NCBI GenBank assembly: GCA_910574995.1
Contig: CAJTCS010000004.1
Location: forward strand, 272,049-336,048
Reading direction: 5' to 3'
Length of the DNA: 64,000 bases
DNA from: Oscillospiraceae bacterium
Lineage (GTDB): Bacteria; Bacillota; Clostridia; Oscillospirales; Acutalibacteraceae
Shown: positions 32,248 through 40,998 of the stretch, in pieces
Numbering within the stretch: position 1 is the stretch's first letter
Layout: the number at the start of each line of letters is the position of its first letter
The notes under the pieces: model-generated
Databases searched by the model: none
What the model saw: the letters and a program-made list of their open reading frames with translations, nothing else
What the model was told of the DNA's origin: nothing
Program-made: the position numbers and the translations under genes

Positions 32248-34242
32248 TTACAACGTGCTTGCCACCTCGTAAGCGTCCCAGATGGCATACATGATATTGC
32301 TCACATTGTTGGCGTCGCCAATCAACCGCACCTCGGACAGCCTGTTCTTACAGGCATCGTACAGGCTCTTCTCGGCCCGATAGCCCACGCAGAGGATGAC
32401 GGAATCCGCGTCCACCGCGCACTCGCCGTCCTCGCTGCTGAGAATGGCCTTGCCCTGCTCCACCGCCTTGACTGTGGTATTGCACCGAACCTCAATGCCG
32501 TTGAAGGGGATGAGGGCCTCCAACATTTCACTGTTTGCATGGCAGAGGGGGCCGTTCACCGCAAGCAGCTTGCCCAGAGCCTCCACGATGGTGACCTTCA
32601 CGCCCTTCTTCGCCAACCAAAGAGCGGTCTCACAGCCCACCAGCCCGCCGCCGATAATGACTGTGGCCTTGCCCGGGTCCGCCTTGTCTAACAGCATATC
32701 CTCGGCGGGATAGATGTTACCGCCCTCCATGGGCAGGGTCTTGGGCCGGGAGCCGGTGGCGAAGATGACGGCGTCGGCGTTTTCATTATCGATAAGTTTC
32801 TCATCGGCGCGGGTGTTCAGCCGCACGTCCACCCCCAACTCATCCAGCTCGTGGGCATACCACCGGGCCAAAGCCAGGTCGTCCTCCTTGAACTCCGGCG
32901 CGCCGCCAGGCAGCAGGTTGCCTCCCAGCTGGGCGTTGGCCTCTATCAGCACCGGCTTGTGGCCCCGCAGAGCCAGAACCCTTGCCGCCTCGCACCCGGC
33001 GGGACCTCCGCCAATGACCAGCACCTTCTTCGGCCGGAGGGCGGGAACCAGCCGTGCCGCACGTTCCCGGCAGCAGGCGGGATTCACGGCGCAGTTCAGC
33101 GCGGAATACTCCTGGATGCGGCCCATACAGCCCTCCTGGCAGCTGAGGCAGGGCCGGATGGAGTCCGCTTTACCGGCCCGCAGCTTGCTCACGTAGTCCG
33201 GGTCGGCCAGCAGGGGGCGGCCCAGAGAGACTATATCGCATGCGCCATCTTCCACAGCCTTTACGGCTAGGTTGGGGTCGTCCATGCGTCCGGCGCAAAT
33301 TACCGGTACGGAGACGTTTTCCTTTACCAGCTTGGCGTAGGGGATGTACAGCCCCTTTTTCTGGTACATAGGCGGGTGGCTCCACCACCAAGCATCGTAG
33401 CTGCCTACGTCCACATCCAGGCAGTCGTAGCCATATTCTACCAGCAGCTTGGCGGCCTCCACACCCTCTTCCAGGTCACGGCCCTTCTCCTCAAACTCCT
33501 CACCGGGCAGTGCGCCCACGCGGTAGTCCTTGATAAAGCTCTTGGGGCTGTACCGCAGGGCCACCACGAAGTCCCGGCCGCATTTCTCATGAATCTCCTC
33601 CACAATCTCCCGGGCGAAGCGCAGACGGTTCTCCAGGGGGCCGCCATATTCGTCGGTACGATGGTTGAAGAAGGAGATAGCAAACTGGTCGATAAGGTAC
33701 CCCTCGTGGACGGCATGAATTTCCACTCCGTCAAATCCAGCCCGCTTGGCGTTATATGCGCCCTCGCCGAAACGCTTGACAATGGTATGTATCTCCTCCA
33801 CCGTCAGCTCCCGGCAGACCTTATCAAGCCAGCGATGCATGATGGGCGACGGCGCCACCGGCGGGTACTCGCCCAGGTTGGTGGGGATGGTCACCCGGCC
33901 AAAGCCGCCGGACATTTGCAGCCAGATTTTGCTGCCGTAGGCGTGGATGCGCTCGGTCATCTCCCGGCTGGTGCGCACGAACTGCACGGGGTTGTAGGTG
34001 GGGCTGGGGACGTTGGGCATACCATGCTCCTCCACCTCGTTATCTACAAAGGTAACCCCGGTAATAATCAGCCCGGTGCCGCCCTTGGCCCGCTCGGTGT
34101 AGTAGTCGATGCCCCGCTGGTTCCAGCCGCCGTCCGCGTCCCCCAGGCCCAGGGGGCCCATGGGGGCCATGGCGAAACGGTTGGGCAGGGTCAGCCTGCC
34201 GATTTGGACTTCGTCAAACAGGGGTTGATGTTTTGCATTCAT
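32248..34242 (-). CDS. Old yellow enzyme-family enoate reductase (NADH:flavin oxidoreductase)
   Basis: A 664-residue enzyme. Residues 1-~370 form an OYE-type FMN barrel (LPNRFAMAPMGPLG, GLIITGVTF, HAVHEGYLIDQFAISFFNHR, CDIVSLGRPLLADP). A cysteine motif follows (CLSCQEGCMG and CAVNPAC) for a 4Fe-4S cluster, then an FAD/NAD domain with VLVIGGGPAGCEAARV and VIIGGGLVGCETALWL. It matches clostridial 2-enoate reductases and bile-acid BaiCD/BaiH relatives, which reduce activated C=C bonds. It is the last gene of a LysR-FMN reductase-esterase operon. Substrate unknown. Confidence 0.88.
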   Translation of the reverse strand: MNAKHQPLFDEVQIGRLTLPNRFAMAPMGPLGLGDADGGWNQRGIDYYTERAKGGTGLIITGVTFVDNEVEEHGMPNVPSPTYNPVQFVRTSREMTERIHAYGSKIWLQMSGGFGRVTIPTNLGEYPPVAPSPIMHRWLDKVCRELTVEEIHTIVKRFGEGAYNAKRAGFDGVEIHAVHEGYLIDQFAISFFNHRTDEYGGPLENRLRFAREIVEEIHEKCGRDFVVALRYSPKSFIKDYRVGALPGEEFEEKGRDLEEGVEAAKLLVEYGYDCLDVDVGSYDAWWWSHPPMYQKKGLYIPYAKLVKENVSVPVICAGRMDDPNLAVKAVEDGACDIVSLGRPLLADPDYVSKLRAGKADSIRPCLSCQEGCMGRIQEYSALNCAVNPACCRERAARLVPALRPKKVLVIGGGPAGCEAARVLALRGHKPVLIEANAQLGGNLLPGGAPEFKEDDLALARWYAHELDELGVDVRLNTRADEKLIDNENADAVIFATGSRPKTLPMEGGNIYPAEDMLLDKADPGKATVIIGGGLVGCETALWLAKKGVKVTIVEALGKLLAVNGPLCHANSEMLEALIPFNGIEVRCNTTVKAVEQGKAILSSEDGECAVDADSVILCVGYRAEKSLYDACKNRLSEVRLIGDANNVSNIMYAIWDAYEVASTL

Positions 34243-34264
34243 GGTATACGCTCCTTTCCTTTTC

Positions 34265-35200
34265 CTATGCGAAACAGCGCTGCATAAACTGGTCCACGAT
34301 ATCCAGAATCTGCTCTGTCCAGAATTCCGTGCCGCCGTGGTCGGCCCCCTTCAGAAGATAGAGGGCCACATCCTTGCCCGCCGCTTTCATGGCGTTATAC
34401 AGAAGCACGCTCTCTTTGGTGTTGACGATCCGATCCTTGGTGCCGTGAAAGATAAGTGTAGGAGCGACTGGGGTGCTTTCGTCGATGTTCTCTTCCACGG
34501 AAAGCTGGCGGCACAGGTCAGGACGGTTCCGCAGGTCCACGCCCCCCATCTCCATGCCCTCGGGGCTGTCAGGCTGATGGTGGTTCAGGGTGGAGGGGTT
34601 CCCGTCCTCCAGCATAACGCTGACCGAGCCGTAATAATTGACAATGCCCTTCACCTCGGCGGAAACGCCAGGGAACAGATTCTCTTCCGTATCATCGTTA
34701 TGGCGCAGGCCGGCCCACATAGCCGTGTGCCCTCCGGAGGAATCTCCCGCAACGATCATACGGTCAGGGTCTATACCGTACTTTTTAGCATTTACCCGCA
34801 GAAAACGGATGGCATTGCGTGTGTCTATCGCCTGGGCCGGAAAAGGGGCCTGGCCCGAGTGGCGGTACTGCACGATGGCGCATACATAGCCCCGGGCGGC
34901 CAGTCTGGCCATGTGGCACACGTTCATATAGACGTACTGCTCCATCCAGGCCGAGCCCTGCACAAACACAAAGCAGGGCCGTGCCATAGCCTGCTCCCCG
35001 CCAAATGCGTTGTAGGGATGGTTGCGGCTGGTGGGGGCCACGATCTGTAGATGCAGCGGGACGCCGTCCATGTTGGCGTATTCCACGTCATGCAGGTAAC
35101 AGGTCCCGGGCTCGTCGCCGGTGGTTTCCAGCACCTGCGCCCCTTCCACCTCCTCTGTAAATTCCGGGAATTCTTCATAGGTCCATGCTTTGATTTCCAT
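34265..35200 (-). CDS. Alpha/beta-hydrolase (HSL/acetyl-esterase type)
   Basis: A 311-residue hydrolase. The oxyanion region reads CFVFVQGSAWMEQY, the nucleophile elbow GDSSGGHTAMWAG, the acid is in IFHGTKDRIV, and the histidine in KGADHGGTEFW. It probably removes an acyl or ester group. ATG 35200 has AGGAGGAG upstream. Sits 22 nt upstream of the enoate reductase; coupling of ester cleavage and C=C reduction suggests stepwise processing of an esterified dietary or host compound. No signal peptide, so cytoplasmic. Confidence 0.85.
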   Translation of the reverse strand: MEIKAWTYEEFPEFTEEVEGAQVLETTGDEPGTCYLHDVEYANMDGVPLHLQIVAPTSRNHPYNAFGGEQAMARPCFVFVQGSAWMEQYVYMNVCHMARLAARGYVCAIVQYRHSGQAPFPAQAIDTRNAIRFLRVNAKKYGIDPDRMIVAGDSSGGHTAMWAGLRHNDDTEENLFPGVSAEVKGIVNYYGSVSVMLEDGNPSTLNHHQPDSPEGMEMGGVDLRNRPDLCRQLSVEENIDESTPVAPTLIFHGTKDRIVNTKESVLLYNAMKAAGKDVALYLLKGADHGGTEFWTEQILDIVDQFMQRCFA

Positions 35201-35261
35201 CTGTGCTCCTCCTAACAAAAATATTTTGAAAGCGATTTCCGCATGGTTGTGCGGTGACCGT

Positions 35262-35801
35262 TCATACTCTTTTTCCTACTTCGTAGGCCTGGGCCAGGGC
35301 CTGGTGGCCTTGAACGGCTCCTCTCTCTAAAACGCCCCCAGCGAATACCACCTGGGCTAGCTGTACCCCTTTAAAGCAGCGCGTCCAGCCTAATAGTCCA
35401 TTTGCGGCACCCTGCACTGTGCTTTCCAGCAACTCTCCTGCGGTGGACAGCAGATAGACATTCTTGAAACGCACGTCGCTGCCGTAAAGCGGGAATGTCC
35501 TGTCCAAAAGGCTTTTCATGCTCCCGCACATCCCATAGAAATAGATGGGCGTTGCAAAAGCGACTGCATCGGCGTTTTTCATGATTGGCAAGATATCCTT
35601 GACATCATCTTGCAACACACATTTTCCAGACTTCTGGCAGGCGAGGCACCCTCGGCAGCCTTCCAGGCGCTTATTCGCCAGGCGGATTAGTATTGCCTCA
35701 TGCCCAGCATCCTCAGCGCCCTTTGCAAAAGCCTGAGCCAGACAGTCGGAGTTCCCGCCTTGACGTAGCCCGGTAGACAGAATCAATACGCTTTTTTTCA
35801 C
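35262..35801 (-). CDS. Flavodoxin-like NADPH-dependent FMN reductase
   Basis: A 179-residue protein: KKSVLILSTGLRQGGNSDCL (FMN phosphate loop), EGCRGCLACQKSGKCVLQDD (cysteine-rich insertion typical of the flavodoxin-2/iron-sulphur flavoprotein group), FATPIYFYGMCGSMKSLLDR. The start is GTG at 35801 with GGGGAG upstream. It could supply reduced flavin or electrons to the enoate reductase in the same operon. Full length. Confidence 0.83.
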   Translation of the reverse strand: MKKSVLILSTGLRQGGNSDCLAQAFAKGAEDAGHEAILIRLANKRLEGCRGCLACQKSGKCVLQDDVKDILPIMKNADAVAFATPIYFYGMCGSMKSLLDRTFPLYGSDVRFKNVYLLSTAGELLESTVQGAANGLLGWTRCFKGVQLAQVVFAGGVLERGAVQGHQALAQAYEVGKRV

Positions 35802-35856
35802 TATATGCTCTCCCCTAAAGTTATCCGTGCGCAGAGTCTCTACGAATATAATAACA

Positions 35857-35893
35857 CAAAAAATGCCGCTGTCTAATCAGCAGAACAGCGGCA
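35857..35893 (-). terminator. Terminator after LysR gene
   Basis: Minus strand: TGCCGCTGT, loop, ACAGCGGCA, then TTTTTTGTG. It separates the LysR transcript from the FMN reductase operon, so the latter needs its own promoter. Confidence 0.8.
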
Positions 35894-35915
35894 GGTATCA
35901 ACAAAGAGTTGATAC

Positions 35916-36833
35916 TTAAAACATTTCCTGTATCATCTGCAGAGTCCTTTCCTCCATGCGGTCCCGGCGGATCAGCAGGCTGACTTTCCAGGGGAGGGCG
36001 TCGGCCAAGGGGATGCGGCGGATTTCCGACAGGCTGACCTCGTCCTGGTGGATATCCACATCAATGCCGATTCCCAGCCCCTGCCGGCAAAAGCGGTAGA
36101 TGAGCTGAATCTCCATCGTCTTTATCACAATTTGCGGTGTAAAGCCAAAATCTCTGCAGCGTTGGATAAAACTGTTACAGCAGTCAAACTTTTCGGTCAG
36201 CGTAATAAAGCGTTCCTCCCGTAGCTGGCCGATGGAAAGGGAGTCCCGGCCATAGAGCGGATGCCCTTGGCAGACGATGGCGTTTAGGGTTGCGCGGTAA
36301 AGTTCCTTTGACCACAGTTCCGGGTCGGCCGCCTGCCCGGTGATAAATCCCGCGTCACAGTCTCCGTTTAGCACCAACCGGATAATTTCCTCCCGGTCCC
36401 GCTCGTCCCAGCGGATCGGCACACCTAAATGCTCTTGGAGTAGGTCCAGCTTGTGTAAGGGGAACACATTGAGTACCCCGCAGGAGAACCCCAGGCGGAG
36501 CTGCCGGTCCTGTTCCTGTATGCGGCGTATGCCCGCCTCGATCTCATCGAATTTTCGGAGAAACGCCGGGCAGTTTTTGTACAGGTATGTGCCGCACGCA
36601 GTAGGGGCCATGCCTTTTTGGGTGCGGTCGAACAGCGGCGCTCCCAGCTCTTCCTCCAGCCTTTGTATGACACGGCTCAAGCCCTGGGGGGAGATAAACA
36701 GCTGCTTTGCCGCGCGGTTAATGCTGCCTTCTTCATAAACCCGCCAGAAACAGCGGATATCTTTGGTATCTATTGGGAATCCCCCCCCTTCTGCTTTCCT
36801 CCGGCCAAATTCTCTTGCCACCTTTTTATCCAT
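35916..36833 (-). CDS. LysR-type transcriptional regulator
   Basis: About 306 residues with a LysR HTH (TKDIRCFWRVYEEGSINRAA, ISPQGLSRVIQRLEEELGA) and a substrate domain (QLRLGFSCGVLNVFPLHKL, GDCDAGFITGQAADPELW, CRQGLGIGIDVDIHQDEV). The start is uncertain: ATG 36833 adds ~20 odd residues, and a G8 run just before the conserved MDTKDI-like region suggests a slipped homopolymer or a non-standard start. It lies upstream of the enoate reductase operon, same strand, and is its likely regulator. Confidence 0.8.
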   Translation of the reverse strand: MDKKVAREFGRRKAEGGGFPIDTKDIRCFWRVYEEGSINRAAKQLFISPQGLSRVIQRLEEELGAPLFDRTQKGMAPTACGTYLYKNCPAFLRKFDEIEAGIRRIQEQDRQLRLGFSCGVLNVFPLHKLDLLQEHLGVPIRWDERDREEIIRLVLNGDCDAGFITGQAADPELWSKELYRATLNAIVCQGHPLYGRDSLSIGQLREERFITLTEKFDCCNSFIQRCRDFGFTPQIVIKTMEIQLIYRFCRQGLGIGIDVDIHQDEVSLSEIRRIPLADALPWKVSLLIRRDRMEERTLQMIQEMF

Positions 36834-36882
36834 TTTAGCATACTGCCGCAGGATTGACAATGAGAAAAAATTCTCCCGCCCC

Positions 36883-36924
36883 TTGACAAAGTACGGAAAC
36901 AGACTATAATGGTGTATAGTCTGT
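36883..36924 (+). promoter_or_regulatory. MarR promoter with overlapping palindromic operator
   Basis: TTGACA (36883-36888), 16 nt, TATAAT (36905-36910). The palindrome ACAGACTATA and TATAGTCTGT (36899-36908, 36915-36924) overlaps the -10 hexamer, a standard autorepression layout. Confidence 0.75.
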
Positions 36925-36948
36925 ATACGGACCAAAGGAGCGTGCGCT

Positions 36949-37392
36949 ATGGAAACTGACGTACAAAAACAGATCATCCAGTTCAACCTCATGTTCAAGA
37001 GCTACGATGACATATACCGCAGTGCGGCAAGAAAGTTTGATATGCCTGAGCTTACCCTATGGGTGCTGTATGCCCTGCGGGAAAGGCCGGACTGCACCCA
37101 AAAGGACCTGGTAGACCTGCTGCTGCAGCCCAAGCAGTCCATCCACACGGCGTTGCAGGCCCTGATACGGGATGGGTATGTGGTGTTGGAACACACGGCG
37201 GGCGACCGCAGGAGCAAGCATATACGCCTTACAGAAAGCGGGATAAAGCTGGCGGAGAAGACAGCCGACAAAATTGTCAGCGCCGAGAAAAGGGCTTTCC
37301 TAACCCTTTCTGACAGGTCGCGGGACAATCTGCTGCAGCTGTTCGAGCGGCTGATTTATGCCACCCAAGCCGAGATGCAAAAGCTTGAATAA
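36949..37392 (+). CDS. MarR-family regulator
   Basis: A 147-residue winged-helix regulator: LTLWVLYALRERPDCTQKDL, LLQPKQSIHTALQALIRDGY, EHTAGDRRSKHIRLTESG (wing). ATG 36949 follows AAAGGAG. It is 20 nt upstream of a MATE gene, a typical drug-responsive pair. The gene is intact, while its transporter is truncated and fused, so it may now regulate nothing useful. Confidence 0.87.
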   Translation: METDVQKQIIQFNLMFKSYDDIYRSAARKFDMPELTLWVLYALRERPDCTQKDLVDLLLQPKQSIHTALQALIRDGYVVLEHTAGDRRSKHIRLTESGIKLAEKTADKIVSAEKRAFLTLSDRSRDNLLQLFERLIYATQAEMQKLE

Positions 37393-37412
37393 TTTTTTGA
37401 GAGGAGATTTTC

Positions 37413-38239
37413 ATGGACTTATTGAAAACTGATGTGAAGGCGCTGTATAGGCAATATCTGGTGCCGTCGCTTTCGGCGGCTGTTGTGACCTCTGTGTATA
37501 GTTTTGTGGACATGATTGCCATAGGCCGGGGCGTGGGGCCAGCCGGGGCAGCGGCTTTGTCTATCGTCACGCCCATTTTCGGCGTTGTCTCCTTTCTGGG
37601 CCTGCTCTGCGGCGTGGGCGGCAGCGTATATGTAGGCATAGCGCGAGGCGAGGGAAACATGGAAAAATCCAGCGCCCATTTCACAGCGTCCCTCTCTATG
37701 TCCCTGTTTTTGACAGTGTTAGCGTGGTCCGCTTTTTTGATGTTTTCTGAGCCGATTTATCGACTGTTTGGAGCCAATGAGGCCCTAATGCCTTTTGTAA
37801 AGGAATATACGGACCTAATCGTATGGACCATGCCCTTCTTCATTCTGTCCCCCTACCTCACCTGCATGGTGCGCAGCGATGGGGCGCCAAACTTGGTCAT
37901 GGGGGCAGTGGTGATTGGCGGAATGTTCAATGTGTTTGGAGACTGGTTCTTTGTTTTTCCCATGAAATGGGGGATGTTCGGCACGGCTCTGGCCACTGTC
38001 ATGGGGACGGTGATGCAGTTCATTGTGTTGTGCAGCCATTTCTTCTCAAAAAGATGCCGTTTGAAATTTGTAAAGCCCCTCTGCTTTAGCCGGGCGCTGC
38101 GGAATGTTGCCGTGGCGGGATTCAGCGCGGGACTGATTGACATTACAAACTATGCCAACCTGACAAAGAGCTTCGGCGCGGCAAAGGACTGCATTGCCTG
38201 CGGCCAATGTGAGGAGATGTGCCCCCAGCATTTCCCTGC
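37413..38239 (+). pseudogene. MATE transporter N-half fused in frame to an AKR ferredoxin tail
   Basis: The first ~244 residues are a MATE N-terminal half (YLVPSLSAAVVTSVYSFVDM, IGRGVGPAGAAALSIVTPIF, PYLTCMVRSDGAPNLVMGAV). At about 38144 it changes without a frame break to TNYANLTKSFGAAKDCIACG and QCEEMCPQHFP, the C-terminal iron-sulphur part of a COG1453 AKR like that at 9085. At about 38239 this in turn meets antisense relaxase DNA. Two deletion or insertion joins in one ORF; almost surely not functional. Confidence 0.8.
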
Positions 38240-38423
38240 TATCTGGAAAGTCACGCAGAATTATCTTGATGAGCTGTTTCTGATTCCAAGTGGCGGGAGC
38301 AAACTTTTTGGTGTCATCTATTTTCTCGACACCATCGCGGGTAGCAATATACTTTGCATAACCACCACGCCCATGACGAGCGCCCGGTTTCAAATACTTA
38401 AACTTCGTAACTAGCTTTGCCAC
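38225..38423 (-). pseudogene. N-terminal fragment of MobP-type relaxase
   Basis: GTG 38423 opens MAKLVTKFKYLKPGARHGRG then GYAKYIATRDGVEKIDDTKK and LIKIILRDFPDSREML. This is the typical N-terminus of MobP3-like relaxases of Clostridial ICEs, which nick DNA at the transfer origin. It is cut after ~66 residues where AKR DNA begins. The upstream accessory gene overlaps its start. Confidence 0.72.
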
Positions 38424-38815
38424 TCCACCGCATCCTCAAAGCTGAAATTACCGTTGAGCCGTTTGACTTCCTGGATGCACTCACCACGCAGATGAGCCAG
38501 GGATATTTCGTCGATCTCATTGCTTGCGGCAACCACATTCATGAGCATGGCCAGCTCCACTGCCAATTTGAAAATCATTTTGCTCTGGCGGTTATCGCTC
38601 TCAGCAACGATACTTTTCATGTTAGAGAGGAGCGCATTGGGCAAGTACGAAGTATCCTCATCCGCTGTGACGTGACCAACGTAATAGCAGATTGCCCGAT
38701 CAATAAATTCCGACTGGCTTTTACTCTTGTCTTTGCGATAGTTGTTTTTAACGAGCTCCAGCGTACTTGGATACGCCCATAGTAGGAACTTTTTCTTTCC
38801 CTTTGGCGCAGGCAT
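38411..38815 (-). CDS. Relaxosome accessory-type protein
   Basis: A 134-residue protein: basic N-terminus (MPAPKGKKKFLLWAYPSTLE), then KNNYRKDKSKSQSEFIDRAI resembling a ribbon-helix-helix/MobC-like DNA-binding region, and a helical C-terminal half (AVELAMLMNVVAASNEIDEI). It overlaps the relaxase start by 13 nt, the standard order in ICE mobilisation modules. It looks intact, but the relaxase is not. Confidence 0.6.
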   Translation of the reverse strand: MPAPKGKKKFLLWAYPSTLELVKNNYRKDKSKSQSEFIDRAICYYVGHVTADEDTSYLPNALLSNMKSIVAESDNRQSKMIFKLAVELAMLMNVVAASNEIDEISLAHLRGECIQEVKRLNGNFSFEDAVEWQS

Positions 38816-38839
38816 GATTTCACTTCCTTTCTATCCATA

Positions 38840-39351
38840 GACGTGGGGCGCTTTGCGTTCAGCTCGTCCAGGAACCGGATGTCGGCCTTGGCACAGTAAT
38901 GCTCCCGGTTGACGTTTACCTTGAGGGTCTTGTAAAGTAAATCTTCTTTCGCCGCCATGATGTTAACAATATTGCGGAGCGTTTTCACGTCATGGGGTGA
39001 GGCGTCAATGTGAACATGAATTCCACAAGAGGCGTTGACCTTGGCCCCAGCGGAGCGCAGTTTGCGAATCAATTCTTGAATGGTTTCGATGTCCTCGTAC
39101 TTGCAGATAGGAGACACAAACTCTACGGCGTAGGCGCTATTTCGGGATTCACCGCGCCTGGATTCTCTGCGAATAGAAGCATCACTGACCACTTTCCATT
39201 GCCGGTTATCATTGTCGCGCACCGTATAGGTGTCGTAACTGCCGCCCACATGGATGGCGCTGGTGCCAAAATGACCGGCGATCACCTGGGCGGCTGCGGC
39301 CCTTGTGATGCCGGTCATCTCAATTTCAATACCGAATTTCTGCGTTCTCAA
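38840..39351 (-). pseudogene. Amidoligase-family protein, C-terminus lost
   Basis: Reads MRTQKFGIEIEMTGITRAAA, DNDNRQWKVVSDASIRRESR, AYAVEFVSPICKYEDIETIQ and ASCGIHVHIDASPHDVKTLR. This is the ATP-grasp-like amidoligase (Amidoligase_2) family found on ICEs. After DELNAKRPTSMDRKEV (about 38840) homology ends at a junction, and the frame continues uselessly through the accessory gene. Its start overlaps the DUF6103-like gene. Confidence 0.7.
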
Positions 39352-39619
39352 AAGCTATCACGGCTTTCCGTGACGGACTCAGGTGCAGGCTCTTGCGGCG
39401 CGGAGGGCCGGGCCGTTTGCGCCGCTCCATAGGCTTCATCTCCATGCCAGAACGTAAATCCAGGAACTCACGCACATTGCCGGGGACAGCCTTGGCGTAG
39501 AGTGTGTCCACAGCAGAGACCATTTCCTGCTCAACAGACTGGCCCTTCTGCCCCAAATAGAGGCGGAGCGCCGCCAACTTTTCCTCATCGTAGGGGACAG
39601 TGATAGAATCTTTCTTCAT
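39326..39619 (-). CDS. DUF6103-like small element protein
   Basis: A 97-residue protein: MKKDSITVPYDEEKLAALRL, KGQSVEQEMVSAVDTLYAKA, VPGNVREFLDLRSGM. This pattern is common upstream of amidoligase and relaxase genes in Clostridial ICEs. The C-terminal Arg-rich tail overlaps the amidoligase start by 26 nt. Function unknown. Confidence 0.65.
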   Translation of the reverse strand: MKKDSITVPYDEEKLAALRLYLGQKGQSVEQEMVSAVDTLYAKAVPGNVREFLDLRSGMEMKPMERRKRPGPPRRKSLHLSPSRKAVIAFENAEIRY

Positions 39620-39627
39620 GGTGAATC

Positions 39628-39744
39628 ATCAGCTTGAGCACCGAGGACATGGCTGCTATCCAGAAGCTGGACGAGGGCGAGAGCCTGTTCTTCTCCCACT
39701 ACGACCCGGCTACAGTTGAGATGATCACCGGGCTGCACCGCTAG
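39628..39744 (+). pseudogene. C-terminal fragment of an aldo/keto reductase
   Basis: Reads ISLSTEDMAAIQKLDEGESL then FFSHYDPATVEMITGLHR and stop, the usual last ~38 residues of 2,5-diketo-gluconate-type AKRs. No upstream barrel. It marks the other edge of the relaxase-module DNA that landed among AKR genes. Confidence 0.75.
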
Positions 39745-39940
39745 ACAAAAAGTGACGCTTATGAAAACAGCTTGCTTTGCCGAAGGATTTGTTGATTTTT
39801 CCATGCCGCCATGCTATAATATAAAAAACAGATAAACATAAAGAATGCCCGCACATATTCCTAAATCAAAATTGTTTAACAATCAAGTCCCAGCAACGAG
39901 GGGGAGTAAGTTGCAAGTAGTTTGCAATTGAGATAAAAAA

Positions 39941-39981
39941 TATCTGGTGGCAGGGAAAATCCTTTCCACCAGATATTTTTT
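39941..39981 (+). terminator. Strong terminator
   Basis: TATCTGGTGG and CCACCAGATA with a ~15-nt loop, then TTTTTT; A-run on the left makes it bidirectional. Confidence 0.85.
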
Positions 39982-40091
39982 AAGATATTTGTGCAAGTAT
40001 GGCATATCCCATTGAAAGCAGGAAATTTTACAATAATTATTTTGTAAATACGTAGTTGTGTCTGTATCAAAAATATGGAGGAGATAAATAA

Positions 40092-40467
40092 GTGACCGAT
40101 GTAAAAAATATTACAAATAGGTTTGCTACCAAGGAGGTTTATAGTATTTTTCTGCAAGCATGTATTTGCCTATACGGGAAAATTTCTGCGATAAAACCTT
40201 GGGATTTCTTAGTGACAAGTCAGTTCACATATTCGGCTATACGGAAAACGATTGTATTCTCGGAATATGTGTCGTTAAGTGCAAAGAAGAAGGAACAGCA
40301 GAGGTCAAAGGTATTGCGGTAGATTTATTGAGCCGTAATCAAGGAATCGGGCAAAACTTATTCAGCACATTTACAAGAAACTTCAAATCAAATGTTTAAC
40401 GACTGAAACTGACGATGATACAGTTGGTTTTTACAGGAAATGTGGGTTTGATGTAGTAAAAAAATGA
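40092..40467 (+). pseudogene. GNAT acetyltransferase with two frameshifts
   Basis: GTG 40092 opens TDVKNITNRFATKEVYSIFL. A shift near 40165 reaches LGFLSDKSVHIFGYTENDCI, CVVKCKEEGTAEVKGIAVDL and LSRNQGIGQNL (acetyl-CoA loop). A second shift near 40360 gives IQHIYKKLQIKCLTTETDDD and TVGFYRKCGFDVVKK, the usual GNAT end. All core motifs are present once both shifts are undone. Confidence 0.75.
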
Positions 40468-40998
40468 CACGAAACTATAAAGTTATTAATTATATGCGGT
40501 ATGTTTGTACACTATGTAGCGAAACTGAAAGCTGAGTAGTTAACGTAACTATTCCTGTTATCAACAGAGATAACAAAATGATAACATCAGCTCATATAGG
40601 CAGGATAATATAGATAATTCAAACAATCAAAAGATGCACAGATAAGTCAGATAAATAATTTTTTTAGATATAGAAACTGAATATCGGCGAGGTTTTTCTA
40701 TTTGTCCGCTTGGAATTCATTTTACTGTGCAAGGGAAGGAACAGTAGGTTTGATGTGACAATGCGCGACGGTGTTTTGGGAAGTAGGGCCTATCTTAAAA
40801 ATAACGTCCCATCGATACATTGTGTCACGGGCCCTTCTGCGAGGTTGTAGGCGGAGGCCGTCCCCCCTACCGCCCGGATGAGTTTGTGGGCTCTGACGAG
40901 CCCACGGTACTTTCCAGCCTGAAGGGATAAATTTTAGAAGGAGGTGCTGGGTAAGCCTTTGACCTAAAGACAATCAAAAACTATTGGAGGGTATGGAT
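40468..40998. other. Leader region of surface protein, with several hairpins
   Basis: No gene. Inverted repeats: TGTTATC/GATAACA near 40557-40576 and the perfect GTGGGCTC-TGAC-GAGCCCAC at about 40889-40908. A GC-rich block (40830-40915) stands out from AT-rich flanks and may be another small structured insert. RBS ATTGGAGG is at 40983-40990. Confidence 0.45.

Noticed and set aside
33376..34287. Plus-strand 303-codon frame opposite the enoate reductase
   Set aside because: Low-complexity Ala/His/Gly composition and no motif; the minus strand is clearly the coding strand.
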